Origin: Enterobacter hormaechei subsp. xiangfangensis | Lineage (GTDB): Bacteria; Pseudomonadota; Gammaproteobacteria; Enterobacterales; Enterobacteriaceae | DNA: 64,000 nt | NCBI RefSeq assembly: GCF_001729785.1 | Contig: NZ_CP017183.1 | Location: forward strand, 1,488,001 to 1,552,000 | Direction of reading: 5' to 3' | In this document: positions 1-9,276 of the stretch, piece after piece | How the letters are laid out: the number at the start of each line of letters is the position of its first letter | Numbering within the stretch: position 1 is the stretch's first letter | Translations under genes and position numbers: made by a program | The notes under the pieces: generated by a model | Database searches by the model: none | Told to the model about the DNA's origin: nothing | The model's input: the letters and a program-made list of their open reading frames with translations, nothing else

Positions 1-966
1 ACGCTCAAAGACGGGCAGCTTAAGCACTGGCAGGCAGGGAAAGGGCTCTCCGATCCGATTGTCGGCGTGCCGAAAGTGTGGGCGAGCGGCCAGGGCGGAC
101 TGCTGGACGTCGCGCTGGCCCCGGATTTTGCACAATCACGGCGGGTCTGGCTCAGCTTCGCCGAGGCAGGTAATGATGGCAAAGCGGGTACCGCGGTGGG
201 CTACGGGCGGTTGAGCGATGACCTGTCGCGCATTGAGGGCTTCCAGGTGGTGTTCCGACAGATGCCGAAGCTCTCTACCGGCAACCACTTTGGCGGACGG
301 CTGGTGTTCGACGGCAAAGGCCATCTTTTTATTGGCCTGGGTGAAAACAACCAGCGCCCGACGGCGCAGGATCTGGACAAGCTTCAGGGCAAGGTGGTGC
401 GCCTGACGGAGGACGGAAAAGTGCCACCGGATAATCCGTTTGTGAACACCGCCGGTGCGCGCCCGGAAATCTGGTCCTATGGCATTCGCAACCCGCAGGG
501 AATGGCGATGAACCCGTGGAGTGACACGCTGTGGCTCAACGAACACGGACCACGCGGTGGGGATGAGGTTAACATTCCTGAGAAGGGCAAAAACTACGGC
601 TGGCCCCTGGCGACGCACGGGATCAATTACAGCGGCCTGAAAATCCCGGAAGCGAAAGGCGAGCACGTTGAGGGCACTGAAAAACCGCTGTTTGTCTGGA
701 AAGTGTCGCCCGCCGTCAGCGGCATGGCGTTCTACAACAGCGACGTCTTCCCGCAGTGGAAAAACAAGCTGTTTATCGGCGCGCTGAAGGAGAAAGACGT
801 CATCGTGCTGAGCGTGAAGGGCAATAGCGTGACGGAGGATGGGCGAATTCTTGGGGATAAAGATCAGCGTATCCGCGATGTGCGCGTCGGGCCGGATGGT
901 TATCTGTACGTGCTGACCGACGAGACGGACGGGCAGCTTTGGAAAGTCAGCCCGTCCGGGTCGTAA
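1..966 (+). CDS. yliI: Aldose sugar dehydrogenase YliI (5' end cut by window)
   Basis: Soluble PQQ-dependent glucose-dehydrogenase-family protein that oxidises aldose sugars in the periplasm, passing electrons from pyrroloquinoline quinone. The frame is open from base 1, so the start codon and signal peptide lie outside the window; about 321 residues are visible of roughly 370 in the E. coli protein. Family features of the six-bladed propeller are visible, including NQRPTAQDLDKLQGK and the EHGPRGGDE segment near the active site. It ends at TAA 964-966 and converges with gstB with no gap. Family assignment is firm; whether the host makes PQQ cannot be judged here. Confidence 0.93.
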   Translation, partial: TLKDGQLKHWQAGKGLSDPIVGVPKVWASGQGGLLDVALAPDFAQSRRVWLSFAEAGNDGKAGTAVGYGRLSDDLSRIEGFQVVFRQMPKLSTGNHFGGRLVFDGKGHLFIGLGENNQRPTAQDLDKLQGKVVRLTEDGKVPPDNPFVNTAGARPEIWSYGIRNPQGMAMNPWSDTLWLNEHGPRGGDEVNIPEKGKNYGWPLATHGINYSGLKIPEAKGEHVEGTEKPLFVWKVSPAVSGMAFYNSDVFPQWKNKLFIGALKEKDVIVLSVKGNSVTEDGRILGDKDQRIRDVRVGPDGYLYVLTDETDGQLWKVSPSGS

Positions 967-1593
967 TCAGGTCACCGGGATCATCACCACGTTGCGATAC
1001 GCCGGGCGCTCGCTGAGCTGCTGGATCCAGCGCTCAAGGTGAGGGCGCGGGGTCCAGCTGAGACCTATGTTAGTGAGGTTCCAGACGAAGGGGGCGACGG
1101 CGATATCGCCCACGCCGAACGTGTCGCCGGAGAACCAGGTATGCTTCGCCAGTTCGTCGTCCATCATCGCAAACAGCGACTCGCACGCATCCTGGGCGGC
1201 ATGAATGGCGGGATAATCACGATCGGCTTCCGGCGTACGGATAAGCCCCATCAGGATCACGCGGTGCGTGGGGGAAAGCGTCTGGTTTGCCCAGTCCATC
1301 CATTTTTCGCCCTGCGCGCGCTGGGCCGGATTTTCAACCCACAGGCGACCCTGGCCGTACTGCGCGGCGAGATAACGCACAATGGTATTGGACTCCCACA
1401 GCGTGGCGTCTGTCTCGTCATCGCGCAGCAACGGCACCAGCCCGTTTGGGTTCATCGCCAGATAGTCGGCGTCTTTATTCACCCCGAACGCCATGCCAGC
1501 CATAATTTGGTTGAACGGTAAATCCAGCTCCTCCAGCGTCCAGAGCACTTTCTTCACGTTAGTCGAATTGTTCCTGCCCCACAGCGTAATCAT
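967..1593 (-). CDS. gstB: Glutathione S-transferase GstB (YliJ)
   Basis: Cytosolic glutathione transferase of 208 residues. The N-terminal thioredoxin-like domain begins [15 protein letters not shown] and carries NPNGLVPLL, the cis-proline turn that binds glutathione, and ESNTIVRYL; the rest is the helical C-terminal domain. The E. coli homologue acts on haloacids such as bromoacetate. The frame stays open 21 codons further upstream, but the ATG at 1591-1593 is chosen because it follows a GGGAG ribosome site and gives exactly the E. coli length and N-terminus. It is convergent with yliI and divergent from dacC. Confidence 0.93.
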   Translation of the reverse strand: MITLWGRNNSTNVKKVLWTLEELDLPFNQIMAGMAFGVNKDADYLAMNPNGLVPLLRDDETDATLWESNTIVRYLAAQYGQGRLWVENPAQRAQGEKWMDWANQTLSPTHRVILMGLIRTPEADRDYPAIHAAQDACESLFAMMDDELAKHTWFSGDTFGVGDIAVAPFVWNLTNIGLSWTPRPHLERWIQQLSERPAYRNVVMIPVT

Positions 1594-1836
1594 ATTTACT
1601 CCCGATGAGATGTGAATCCGAGTCAGCTTTTCGCCATGGTGAGATAAACCTAACAATTACGCAACAGATGCTAAAAAAAACGCCGCAATCAAAGCGTATC
1701 TGAATGTTATTGCATAAACTTTAAAAACTTTACCTGGAACAGGTTTCTTTGAAGGCTGTAGTGCGCTATTACTCATCGCTTCTTGCGACACGGTGATTGT
1801 GACGTGATTTTTAGAATGGACACTCGGGTGGCATTT

Positions 1837-3042
1837 ATGACGCAAAAAACTTCTTCTCTGCGCAGCCTGGCGGCAGGCTCGGCGCTGCTTTTCCTTTTTG
1901 CCCCAACGCTTCATGCGGCGGAACAGACAGCGCCCGAAGCGCCGCCTGTTGATGCGCGCGCCTGGATCCTGATGGATTACGCCAGCGGGAAAGTGCTGGC
2001 GGAAGGTAACGCCGACGAAAAACTCGACCCGGCGAGCCTGACGAAAATTATGACCAGCTATGTGGTCGGCCAGGCGTTAAAAGCAGGCAAGATCAAGCTG
2101 AATGACATGGTCACCGTCGGGAAAGATGCCTGGGCGACCGGTAACCCGGCGCTGCGCGGCTCGTCCGTGATGTTCCTGAAGCCCGGTGATCAGGTCTCCG
2201 TTTCCGATCTGAATAAAGGGGTCATTATTCAGTCGGGAAATGATGCCTGTATTGCGCTGGCCGATTACGTCGCGGGCAGTCAGGACTCGTTTATTGGGCT
2301 GATGAATGGCTACGCGAAAAAACTGGGTCTGACCAATACCACCTTTAAAACCGTTCACGGCCTGGATGCGCCGGGTCAGTTCAGTACCGCGCGCGATATG
2401 GCGCTGCTGGGCAAAGCGCTGATCCATGACGTTCCGGATGAGTACGCCATCCATAAAGAGAAAGAGTTTACCTTCAATAATATTCGCCAGCCTAACCGTA
2501 ACCGCCTGCTCTGGAGCAGTAACGTTAACGTGGACGGCATGAAAACCGGTACAACTGCCGGGGCCGGATACAACCTGGTGGCTTCTGCGACGCAGGGCGA
2601 TATGCGCCTGATCTCGGTGGTGCTGGGCACGAAAACCGACCGCATTCGTTTTAACGAGTCAGAAAAACTGCTGACCTGGGGTTTCCGCTTCTTTGAAACC
2701 GTCACGCCGATTAAGCCGGACGCCACCTTCGTCAGCCAGCGCGTCTGGTTTGGTGATAAAAGTGAAGTAAACCTGGGGGCAGGTGAAGCGGGGTCCGTCA
2801 CCATTCCACGCGGCCAGCTGAAAAACCTGAAAGCCAGCTATACCCTGACCGAGCCACAGCTGACCGCGCCGTTAAAAAAAGGCCAGGTGGTCGGGACGAT
2901 AGATTTCCAGCTTAACGGCAAATCCATTGAGCAGCGTCCGCTGGTGGTAATGGAAGCGGTGGAAGAGGGCGGCTTCTTCAGCCGGATATGGGACTTTGTG
3001 TTAATGAAATTCCACGGCTGGTTTGGCAGCTGGTTCAGCTAA
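1837..3042 (+). CDS. dacC: D-alanyl-D-alanine carboxypeptidase PBP6
   Basis: Low-molecular-mass penicillin-binding protein that trims the terminal D-Ala from peptidoglycan pentapeptides in the periplasm. It has 401 residues, a signal peptide ending near LHA, the serine-protease-like triad SLTK (nucleophile Ser67, Lys70), SGN and KTGTTAGAG, and a C-terminal amphipathic anchor ending GWFGSWFS. The frame is open 18 codons further upstream; the ATG at 1837 is preferred because it yields the known MTQ N-terminus followed directly by the signal peptide. A REP-like palindrome follows at 3049. The near identity of the core to E. coli DacC rather than DacA supports the name. Confidence 0.96.
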   Translation: MTQKTSSLRSLAAGSALLFLFAPTLHAAEQTAPEAPPVDARAWILMDYASGKVLAEGNADEKLDPASLTKIMTSYVVGQALKAGKIKLNDMVTVGKDAWATGNPALRGSSVMFLKPGDQVSVSDLNKGVIIQSGNDACIALADYVAGSQDSFIGLMNGYAKKLGLTNTTFKTVHGLDAPGQFSTARDMALLGKALIHDVPDEYAIHKEKEFTFNNIRQPNRNRLLWSSNVNVDGMKTGTTAGAGYNLVASATQGDMRLISVVLGTKTDRIRFNESEKLLTWGFRFFETVTPIKPDATFVSQRVWFGDKSEVNLGAGEAGSVTIPRGQLKNLKASYTLTEPQLTAPLKKGQVVGTIDFQLNGKSIEQRPLVVMEAVEEGGFFSRIWDFVLMKFHGWFGSWFS

Positions 3043-3048
3043 GTTTTT

Positions 3049-3076
3049 GCCGGGTGGCGGCTTCGCCTTACCCGGC
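3049..3076. repeat. REP-type palindrome
   Basis: GCCGGGT and ACCCGGC arms flank GGCGGCTTCGCCTT in the gap between convergent dacC and deoR. The same core recurs at 24194, 26486, 48698, 54212, 54246 and 58050. Such elements usually cap mRNA 3' ends or bind gyrase. Confidence 0.8.
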
Positions 3077-3082
3077 ATAACC

Positions 3083-3841
3083 TCAATACATCAACTTCAC
3101 CTGCTGCGCTTTCGCGTATGCCACCAGCTCGTCATCCGGGCGGCAATCACTGACGATGGCGTCAAAGCGCGACAGCTCTCCCATTCTTGCCGGACGGACC
3201 TTGCCAAATTTACTGTGATCAACCACCAGCACATGCTGCTGTGCGGCGTTGAGCGCCCACTGTTTCACCGGTAACTCTTCAAGATTAAAACAGGTTGCCC
3301 CCTGTTTCACATTCACGCCCGCCGCAGAGTAAAAGGCGATATCCGGGCATACATTGCTCAGCGTGTCCTGAATATTCAGCGGTTTGAAAATGGCGTTGCT
3401 GGCATGAAATTCGCCGCCACACAAAATCACCCGGCACGCCGGTTTCTCCTGCAAGGCCAGGAAGGTGTTTAGCGAATAACAGACGGCGGTAAAGGGAACG
3501 GTGCTGTCGATGGCCTCGATGATCCACGGGGTTGTCGTACCGCAGTCAAAAAAAAGCGTTTGATGCGGCTGCACCAGCGAGGCGGCGAGCCGCGCGGCTT
3601 TGCGCTTCTCCTCCACCAGGCGTGTTTTTTGATCGCTTAACAGATAATGGCTGGCGCTACGCGGCTCCAGAACAATATACCCGCCAAGCAGCACAACGGG
3701 GGCGCTGTCGCTGTTCAGATCGCGACGAATGGTCATTTCAGACACGCCAAGCAGGGTAGCGGCTTCCTTAAGATGCAGCTTATCGCTGCGCTTCAGCGCC
3801 TGGAGCAGCTGAGCAATGCGGTCATCGCGACGTGTTTCCAT
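3083..3841 (-). CDS. deoR: Deoxyribonucleoside operon repressor DeoR
   Basis: DeoR-family repressor of 252 residues that controls nucleoside catabolism genes (deoCABD, nupG) and responds to deoxyribose-5-phosphate. The N-terminal winged helix-turn-helix is at about residues 10-60, with LLGVSEMTIRRDL as recognition region. The C-terminal phosphosugar-sensing domain shows the family FDCGTTTPW segment (about 100-110). The ATG at 3839-3841 gives the standard length. It sits between dacC and ybjG as in E. coli; the ybjG terminator lies just upstream. Confidence 0.95.
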   Translation of the reverse strand: METRRDDRIAQLLQALKRSDKLHLKEAATLLGVSEMTIRRDLNSDSAPVVLLGGYIVLEPRSASHYLLSDQKTRLVEEKRKAARLAASLVQPHQTLFFDCGTTTPWIIEAIDSTVPFTAVCYSLNTFLALQEKPACRVILCGGEFHASNAIFKPLNIQDTLSNVCPDIAFYSAAGVNVKQGATCFNLEELPVKQWALNAAQQHVLVVDHSKFGKVRPARMGELSRFDAIVSDCRPDDELVAYAKAQQVKLMY

Positions 3842-3855
3842 AGATCCTCGGGCTA

Positions 3856-3885
3856 AAAAAGTGAGCCCCCGCAGGGCGGGGGCTC
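3856..3885 (-). terminator. Rho-independent terminator of ybjG
   Basis: Perfect stem GAGCCCCCGC / GCGGGGGCTC (3863-3872 and 3876-3885) with a 3-base loop. Read on the minus strand it is followed by a run of T (complement of AAAAAA, 3855-3860). It lies 24 bases after the ybjG stop. Confidence 0.9.
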
Positions 3886-3908
3886 AAGTGTAACCTGACG
3901 GACCGGGG

Positions 3909-4517
3909 TTAGTCACGTATCCAGCCTTTGCGGATCGGAAGGGCAAACAGAACGCGATAGGCCTGTGATAATCCACGATAAAGCGCCGGACCAAAGAGGC
4001 TCCACAGGATGGCTGCGCTGACGCAGCCCATCAGTCCCACCAGGAAACCGCCGACCATATCCAGCGGCCAGTGCACGCCCAGGTAGACGCGGGACCAGGC
4101 GATGGCGACCGCCACGCCCATCAGCACTACGCCGGACCACAGGCGATGCCAGAACAGGAAGGCCAGCGCAAAGGTGAAGATCACCGTGCCGTGATCGCTC
4201 GGGAACGAGTCGTCCGGCGCATGGTGCAGGAAGTTGTAGCCGACGCGATCGACAAACGGACGATCGTGTGGGAAGGCGTGGCCCAGCACGTAGCTTGCCA
4301 GCACGCTGACGCCGATCGCCATCGCCATTTTGATCACCAGATGGCGCTGGGCGGTGACCTGTGTACGAGGTCCCCATAACCAGAGGATCACCGCCAGCGC
4401 CGGTACGATGCTGATCACATCTTTCGCAATGAAGGTGGCGAGATCGATCATCCATTCCGGTGACGACGGCGTGGCGTTGAGCAGGTAAAACAGTTCGTAG
4501 TTCAGATTTTCTAACAT
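3909..4517 (-). CDS. ybjG: Undecaprenyl-diphosphatase YbjG (PAP2 family)
   Basis: Inner-membrane phosphatase that converts undecaprenyl diphosphate to the monophosphate for recycling of the cell-wall lipid carrier. It has 202 residues, about five or six membrane segments and the PAP2 signature in order: HDRP, FPSDHGT and SRVYLGVHWPLDMVGG, with catalytic His in the second and third blocks. The frame extends upstream to a TTG at 4536, but the ATG at 4515-4517 (MLENLNYELF) matches E. coli and sits 7 bases after the stop of the upstream PAP2 gene. The two genes are probably cotranscribed from the PmrA-box promoter near 5299. Confidence 0.94.
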   Translation of the reverse strand: MLENLNYELFYLLNATPSSPEWMIDLATFIAKDVISIVPALAVILWLWGPRTQVTAQRHLVIKMAMAIGVSVLASYVLGHAFPHDRPFVDRVGYNFLHHAPDDSFPSDHGTVIFTFALAFLFWHRLWSGVVLMGVAVAIAWSRVYLGVHWPLDMVGGFLVGLMGCVSAAILWSLFGPALYRGLSQAYRVLFALPIRKGWIRD

Positions 4518-4524
4518 AATCTCG

Positions 4525-5253
4525 TTACTCTTTAGCAAACCAGGCGGAAACCAGCCCGTAAACCAGCACCTGGGAAAACCAGACCCACCACCCGGCCCAC
4601 AGGTTGTGAGAGAAAAAATGCGCGCCGCGCATGACCTGCCCGAATCCCATCAGCAGCCCCATAACAACGCCCAACGCGACAAAGGTCCAGGCCAGGCGTG
4701 GACGTTCACGCCAGAAGGCAAAAAACAGCCCCATCACCATAAACCCGCTTGAGGCGTGGCCGCCGGGAAAGCAGCGTCCCGGTCCGCTGTCTGCCGGAAT
4801 CGCGCTGAACAGGGGATACGAGACGGCTTTGCCGCCATACTCCACCAGATCCCACGGACAGCTGTGGTGGCTCATGCTTTTCAGGGCTCCTACAACGAGC
4901 GCGCCCAGACCCATCAGAAGCGCGGCTGTCACCAGCCGGGCATTGCGTCTGTAAGTCCCGTAAACCAGCGCGATGACGGCCAGGGCAATGGCCACATATT
5001 TCGCCAGCCGATGGTTGAGCAGATCCAGCAGCGGATTTTGCTGTAGCGGGAAATGATGCGTCGCCGCGTCATACCAGAAGCCGGTGATCCATCGGTCAAG
5101 CGATTCATCGCGCGAAAGCCAGGTAAAAAGCAGCGCAAGGACGATCAGCACGAAAAGCTGATAACCATAAAAGCGGGCAGGCAAACGGTAAAGGCGTTTT
5201 GTCTTATTTGTCGGTAACTTAGATAATTCTGAAGGGCTGACGGCGTGTGTCAT
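4525..5253 (-). CDS. PAP2-family membrane phosphatase, upstream partner of ybjG
   Basis: Integral membrane phosphatase of about 242 residues with a cytosolic N-terminus and about six hydrophobic segments. PAP2 motifs are present in modified form: K-SMSHHSCPWD in place of KxxxxxxRP, PGGHASSGF for PSGH, and RGAHFFSHNLWAGW for the last block, where His replaces the usual Asp. It lacks the LpxT sequence pattern. Substrate is unknown; lipid A phosphate or an isoprenyl diphosphate is plausible given the downstream ybjG and the PmrA box. The ATG at 5251-5253 is chosen; a TTG four codons upstream is possible and neither has a strong ribosome site. K-12 has no equivalent here. Confidence 0.85.
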   Translation of the reverse strand: MTHAVSPSELSKLPTNKTKRLYRLPARFYGYQLFVLIVLALLFTWLSRDESLDRWITGFWYDAATHHFPLQQNPLLDLLNHRLAKYVAIALAVIALVYGTYRRNARLVTAALLMGLGALVVGALKSMSHHSCPWDLVEYGGKAVSYPLFSAIPADSGPGRCFPGGHASSGFMVMGLFFAFWRERPRLAWTFVALGVVMGLLMGFGQVMRGAHFFSHNLWAGWWVWFSQVLVYGLVSAWFAKE

Positions 5254-5282
5254 AGTTTCGGTCAATAACGTGAAATAGCACT

Positions 5283-5315
5283 ATCATAAGGAGGGCAACT
5301 TAAGGAAACCTTAAA
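5283..5315 (-). promoter_or_regulatory. PmrA (BasR) box and -10 for the PAP2-ybjG operon
   Basis: On the minus strand the sequence TTTAAG-GTTTC-CTTAAG (5299-5315) matches the PmrA consensus YTTAAK-N5-YTTAAK at every defined base. Ten bases further downstream is TATGAT (5283-5288), a good -10. It is about 46 bases upstream of the first gene. ybjG (mig-13) is PmrA-regulated in Salmonella, so control by PmrAB in response to iron, mild acid or polymyxin is a reasonable inference. Confidence 0.72.
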
Positions 5316-5420
5316 CAACAACGATAAGTGCGTTATTTCTGTTTTTTCACGTTAATTTGCTATCTCAGACAGCGGCAATTCATTACACTCATCGCGATTT
5401 TTTCATATTAAAGAGATTGC

Positions 5421-6653
5421 ATGATAAACCGTTCTTCTTCCGGTAATCGTCTGGGTCGTCAGGCGTTACTTTTTCCTCTGTGTCTGGTGCTTTACGAATT
5501 CTCTACCTACATCGGCAACGACATGATCCAGCCAGGCATGCTGGCTGTGGTTGAGCAGTACAACGCAGGTATTGAGTGGGTACCTACATCGATGACCGCC
5601 TATCTCGCGGGCGGCATGTTTTTACAGTGGCTTTTAGGGCCGCTGTCGGATCGTATTGGTCGCCGCCCGGTGATGCTGACGGGCGTGGTATGGTTTATCG
5701 TCACCTGTCTCGCCACGCTGCTGGCGCAGAACATTGAGCAGTTCACGTTGCTGCGTTTCCTTCAGGGCGTGAGCCTGTGCTTTATTGGTGCCGTGGGCTA
5801 CGCCGCTATTCAGGAGTCGTTTGAGGAGGCGGTATGTATCAAAATTACCGCGCTGATGGCGAACGTGGCGCTGATTGCACCGCTTCTGGGGCCGCTGGTG
5901 GGAGCCGCATGGGTCCACGTCGCGCCGTGGGAAGGGATGTTCGTGCTCTTTGCCGCGCTTGCGGCCATCTCTTTCTTTGGTCTGCACCGTGCGATGCCGG
6001 AGACCGCCACCCGCCTGGGCGAAAAGCTCTCGCTTAAAGAGCTGGGGCGTGATTATAAGGCGGTGCTGAAAAACGGCCGTTTTGTCGCGGGCGCGCTGGC
6101 GACGGGCTTTGTCAGCCTGCCGCTGCTGGCGTGGATTGCCCAGTCGCCGGTCATTATCATCAGCGGCGAACAGCTTAGCAGCTATGAGTATGGCCTGTTA
6201 CAGGTGCCGATTTTTGGCGCGCTGATTATCGGTAACCTGGTGCTGGCGCGTCTGACGTCACGCCGTACCGTGCGTTCGCTGATTATTATGGGCGGTTGGC
6301 CCATAGCGGCAGGGCTGATTATCGCGGCGGTGGCGACCGTAGCCTCGTCTCATGCGTACCTGTGGATGACGGCGGGGCTGAGCATTTACGCGTTTGGTAT
6401 CGGCGTGGCGAATGCCGGTCTGGTACGCCTGACGCTGTTCGCCAGTGAAATGAGTAAAGGCACGGTCTCTGCCGCGATGGGGATGCTGCAAATGCTGATT
6501 TTCACCGTCGGAATTGAGGTGAGCAAGCATGCTTATGCTTTCGGCGGTAACGGGCTGTTCAGCCTGTTCAACCTCGCCAACGGCGTGCTGTGGATTGCCC
6601 TGATGGTGGTATTCCTGAAAGACAAACGCGTCGGAAACGCCCTGCAACCGTAA
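5421..6653 (+). CDS. mdfA: Multidrug efflux MFS transporter MdfA
   Basis: Proton-coupled multidrug antiporter (Cmr/CmlA) of 410 residues with 12 predicted membrane helices. It exports chloramphenicol, quaternary cations and other drugs and also works as a cation/proton antiporter at alkaline pH in E. coli. The membrane-embedded acidic residues known to matter, Glu26 and Asp34, are both present in [16 protein letters not shown], and the family motif A is seen as [12 protein letters not shown]. The ATG at 5421 gives the exact family length. It is divergent from the PAP2-ybjG operon. Confidence 0.96.
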   Translation: MINRSSSGNRLGRQALLFPLCLVLYEFSTYIGNDMIQPGMLAVVEQYNAGIEWVPTSMTAYLAGGMFLQWLLGPLSDRIGRRPVMLTGVVWFIVTCLATLLAQNIEQFTLLRFLQGVSLCFIGAVGYAAIQESFEEAVCIKITALMANVALIAPLLGPLVGAAWVHVAPWEGMFVLFAALAAISFFGLHRAMPETATRLGEKLSLKELGRDYKAVLKNGRFVAGALATGFVSLPLLAWIAQSPVIIISGEQLSSYEYGLLQVPIFGALIIGNLVLARLTSRRTVRSLIIMGGWPIAAGLIIAAVATVASSHAYLWMTAGLSIYAFGIGVANAGLVRLTLFASEMSKGTVSAAMGMLQMLIFTVGIEVSKHAYAFGGNGLFSLFNLANGVLWIALMVVFLKDKRVGNALQP

Positions 6654-7177
6654 TCCTTATCCCCTCTCCCCCCTGGGCGAGCTCGGGACAGTTCCCTCTC
6701 CCTGTGGGCTGAGGGATCCCCAGTAATTTGAAAGCAAAAGCGATAACGTTGCCTCAGAATAACTGAGGGCTTTCAGCGATGCCTCGGTCCGGCTGTAAAT
6801 CGCTGAGGCGTTTCCTGTAGGCCGGGGCGAGGCGCAGGGATGCGCCGAGAGGGCGGGCTGTACAGGGATGTTACTTCCGCCCGTCCCCGATAAGCCGGAA
6901 GGAATAAGCCGAAGGGACCGCGAAGCGGCGATTTACCGCCGGGAGCCCGGGTCGCCAGGGTGGCGGCGACTGAGCCACCCTGGCACGTTCACCGGTCATG
7001 TCGTGACAGAGTAGCAAGGAACATAAAGTGAACGGAATGACCACCAGAGCCGTATGTTCCCCCTCACCCCAGCCCTCTCCCTCAAGGGAGAGGGGGCCGT
7101 CTGTGCAGGCATTATTTTGTGGGGAACCCTCAGCCCTGTGGGAGAGGGTTAGGATGAGGGCACCAGAGCGCACGGAA
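6654..7177. other. 524-bp intergenic region rich in palindromes
   Basis: No convincing gene lies between mdfA and the 3' end of ybjI. The region holds several inverted repeats: CCTCAG/CTGAGG (6752-6768), TCAGCGAT/ATCGCTGA (6773-6806) and a perfect CCAGGGTGGC/GCCACCCTGG (6955-6964 and 6974-6983). An alternative stem GTCGCC/GGCGAC shares the last one. GGGAGAGGG-type repeats occur at 6661-6715 and 7061-7161. Open frames here have no family resemblance and overlap the repeats. It looks like a composite repeat element or a structured RNA rather than coding DNA. Confidence 0.6.
7061..7161. repeat. Inverted pair of GGGAGAGGG-type repeats
   Basis: A copy of the CCCTCACCCC-AG-CCCTCTCCC element with its hairpin partner GGGAGAGGG (7061-7094) faces a degenerate inverted copy (7134-7161, GGGAGAGGGTTAGGATGAGGG). 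The arrangement resembles a small palindromic unit. Related copies are at 48640 and 58106. Confidence 0.7.
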
Positions 7178-7990
7178 TCAATTAAACGGCGCCTCCCCGT
7201 CCAGCACCCTATCAATTACGTCCAGCACCCCTTCGTCATTATTGTTCGGCGCTTCATAGCGGGCCACCGCCTTAATGTGCGGTCTGGCATTGGCCATCGC
7301 GAAGCCAAACCCAGCCTGGCGCAACATCTCCACGTCGTTACCGCTGTCGCCAAAGGCCACCACTTCACTGTCCTCAATGCCCCAGCGCGCTTGCAGGATC
7401 CGCAGGCCGTTAGCTTTGTGTACGCCGGGGATAATCAGGTCGATACTACCGTGTCCCGTGGTCACCGGCACCATGATGTCGCCAAGCTTCTCATGCAGCA
7501 GCGCCTGAATGCGCGGAATTTCGTCGTCAGAGACGTTTAGCCCGAATTTGAAGAAAATATCGTTGAGGTTGTCAAAGCTGCTGACGCTTTCAAGGCGGTG
7601 ATAGTATTTCGCAGCAATCTCTTTGAAGAGGTCGTTATACGTTTTCAGCGTGTAGGCGCTGTTTTTTCCGCAGGCAATTATCTCAATGCCGGGCACGTCG
7701 TTTAACAGGGTGGCGACGGTCAGAAAGTGCTCTTTCGACAGTTCGCCGTTAAACACGTCTTCGCCCGCATCCACCACCCAGCCGCCGTTTTCGGCGACGA
7801 AGGCGATTTCATGGGCGATCTCCGGGAAAAATGAGATCAGCTGGTAGTACTGGTTTCCGCTGGCGACCACAAAACGGATGCCTTGCGCTTTCATGCGCGC
7901 GTACTGCGCCAGAAAACGCGCGCGGTTATAGGTTTTCGCATCGCTCAGGAAGGAGCCATCCATGTCGACTGCAATCAGTTTAACGCTCAT
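7178..7990 (-). CDS. ybjI: HAD-superfamily sugar phosphatase YbjI
   Basis: Cytosolic Cof-type HAD hydrolase of 270 residues; the E. coli enzyme dephosphorylates FMN and some sugar phosphates. Motif I is AVDMDGSFL (nucleophile Asp and acid/base Asp), motif II is VVASGN, and motif IV is [14 protein letters not shown], with a C2-type cap domain between. The ATG at 7988-7990 ([12 protein letters not shown]) is chosen over an open extension of 22 codons because it matches the family N-terminus. It overlaps the end of ybjJ by 11 bases, so the two are translated from one mRNA. Confidence 0.93.
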   Translation of the reverse strand: MSVKLIAVDMDGSFLSDAKTYNRARFLAQYARMKAQGIRFVVASGNQYYQLISFFPEIAHEIAFVAENGGWVVDAGEDVFNGELSKEHFLTVATLLNDVPGIEIIACGKNSAYTLKTYNDLFKEIAAKYYHRLESVSSFDNLNDIFFKFGLNVSDDEIPRIQALLHEKLGDIMVPVTTGHGSIDLIIPGVHKANGLRILQARWGIEDSEVVAFGDSGNDVEMLRQAGFGFAMANARPHIKAVARYEAPNNNDEGVLDVIDRVLDGEAPFN

Positions 7991-9194
7991 ATCCCTTCTC
8001 CATTGACGTTGTTTCTGCTTCCGGTTTTGCCACCGCTCGCGCCACCAGGGCGGCAATAATGACTAACCCTAATACCACCAGCATCGCGCTGCGTAACCCG
8101 TAGTGCTCACCGAGGAATCCAAGCAGCGGCGGCCCCACCAGGAAAGCGAGGTAGCCCGTGGTCGCTACGACGCTCACGCGCGTCGGCGCGTCGGGGCCGG
8201 TATCGCTGGCAGCGGAAATGGTCAGCGGGAAGCCAAGGGAGGCGCCCAGTCCCCACAGGATCACCGACACACCCGCAATCCAGTCCACATCCACAAAGAT
8301 AATCATCGCGATGCCCAGCCCGCCCAGCAGGGCGCTGGCACGGACGACCGCCACGCGGCTGTAACGGTCGATAAACCAGCCCCCGGTAAAGCGTCCGACG
8401 GTCATGCCGAGCGTAAACCCGGCGTAAATCAGCGAGCCGGAGGTGGGGCTAAATCCGTGCCCGTCCACCATCAGCAACGGTAGCCAGTCGTTGGCGGAGC
8501 CTTCAGCAAACGCCATCGCCAGCACCACCACGCCAATCAGCATTAGCTGGAAATCACGATAAAAGGGCAACCCTTTTGCCGCAGACTTCTGTTCGTCCGT
8601 GGCGTGTTGTCCTGTGCCTGCGGGAATAGCCCTGATGCCGGTGAGGATCGGGATAATACAGACCAGCGCCGCCAGCAAAATGTGCACATTGGCCGCAATG
8701 CCCAGCGCCGTCAGCGCCATCCCCACGCCCGCGCCCGCCAGCGTGCCGAGGCTGTAAAAACCATGCATCATCGGCAGCACCGTTTTGTTCATCGCCTGTT
8801 CGACGGCGGCCCCCTCGACGTTAATGGCCACTTCCGCCGCACCAAAGCTGCCGCCAAATACCATCAGCCCAAGGGCAAACATCAGCGGCGAGGCGAACCA
8901 CAGCGCCACGCTCAGACCGAGCATTCCCACCACGGCGCAGCACATGGTGGTGCGGATCACCGCGCGCGTGCCAAAGCGCTTCACCAGCCAGGCCGAGCAG
9001 AGGATGCCGCTCATCGAGCCAATCGACAGGCCAAACAGCACGATCCCCATCTCCGCCGTCGAGACGGACAGCGTATCGCGGATTGCCGGGGTGCGCGTTG
9101 CCCAGGAAGCCATCAGCAGCCCGGGGATGAAGAAGAACATAAACAGCGCCCACATGCGCAGATGCAGGGCTTTGCGAGGAGAAGTTAGCGTCAT
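7980..9194 (-). CDS. ybjJ: MFS transporter YbjJ
   Basis: Major facilitator superfamily protein of 404 residues with about 12 membrane helices; substrate unknown. It starts [20 protein letters not shown] at ATG 9192-9194. Although the frame continues 49 codons upstream, that extension would run across the palindromic operator and rcdA start, so it is rejected. MFS motifs include [11 protein letters not shown] in the first loop and [11 protein letters not shown] between helices. It is divergent from rcdA and cotranscribed with ybjI. Divergence from a TetR-type regulator suggests RcdA controls it. Confidence 0.92.
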   Translation of the reverse strand: MTLTSPRKALHLRMWALFMFFFIPGLLMASWATRTPAIRDTLSVSTAEMGIVLFGLSIGSMSGILCSAWLVKRFGTRAVIRTTMCCAVVGMLGLSVALWFASPLMFALGLMVFGGSFGAAEVAINVEGAAVEQAMNKTVLPMMHGFYSLGTLAGAGVGMALTALGIAANVHILLAALVCIIPILTGIRAIPAGTGQHATDEQKSAAKGLPFYRDFQLMLIGVVVLAMAFAEGSANDWLPLLMVDGHGFSPTSGSLIYAGFTLGMTVGRFTGGWFIDRYSRVAVVRASALLGGLGIAMIIFVDVDWIAGVSVILWGLGASLGFPLTISAASDTGPDAPTRVSVVATTGYLAFLVGPPLLGFLGEHYGLRSAMLVVLGLVIIAALVARAVAKPEAETTSMEKGYER

Positions 9195-9239
9195 TGGGAT
9201 CAGCACCAGAAGTACAACAATAGCGACAACACTAGCAAC

Positions 9240-9261
9240 TTTGTGTACATTTGTACACAAA
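9240..9261. promoter_or_regulatory. Perfect palindrome, candidate RcdA operator
   Basis: TTTGTGTACA and TGTACACAAA are exact inverted arms separated by TT. The site lies in the 82-bp gap between the divergent ybjJ and rcdA starts, 16 bases before the rcdA ATG. This is the usual place and form for a TetR-family autoregulatory operator; assignment to RcdA is inferred. Confidence 0.65.
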
Positions 9262-9276
9262 CTGGATGAGGATTTT

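Noticed and set aside
1783..1836. 18-codon N-terminal extension of dacC
   Set aside because: It would place charged residues before the signal peptide; the internal ATG at 1837 matches the family start.
7028..7540. Open frame spanning the GGGAGAGGG repeats and the 3' end of ybjI
   Set aside because: It runs through dispersed repeats and antisense to ybjI, with no recognisable domain.
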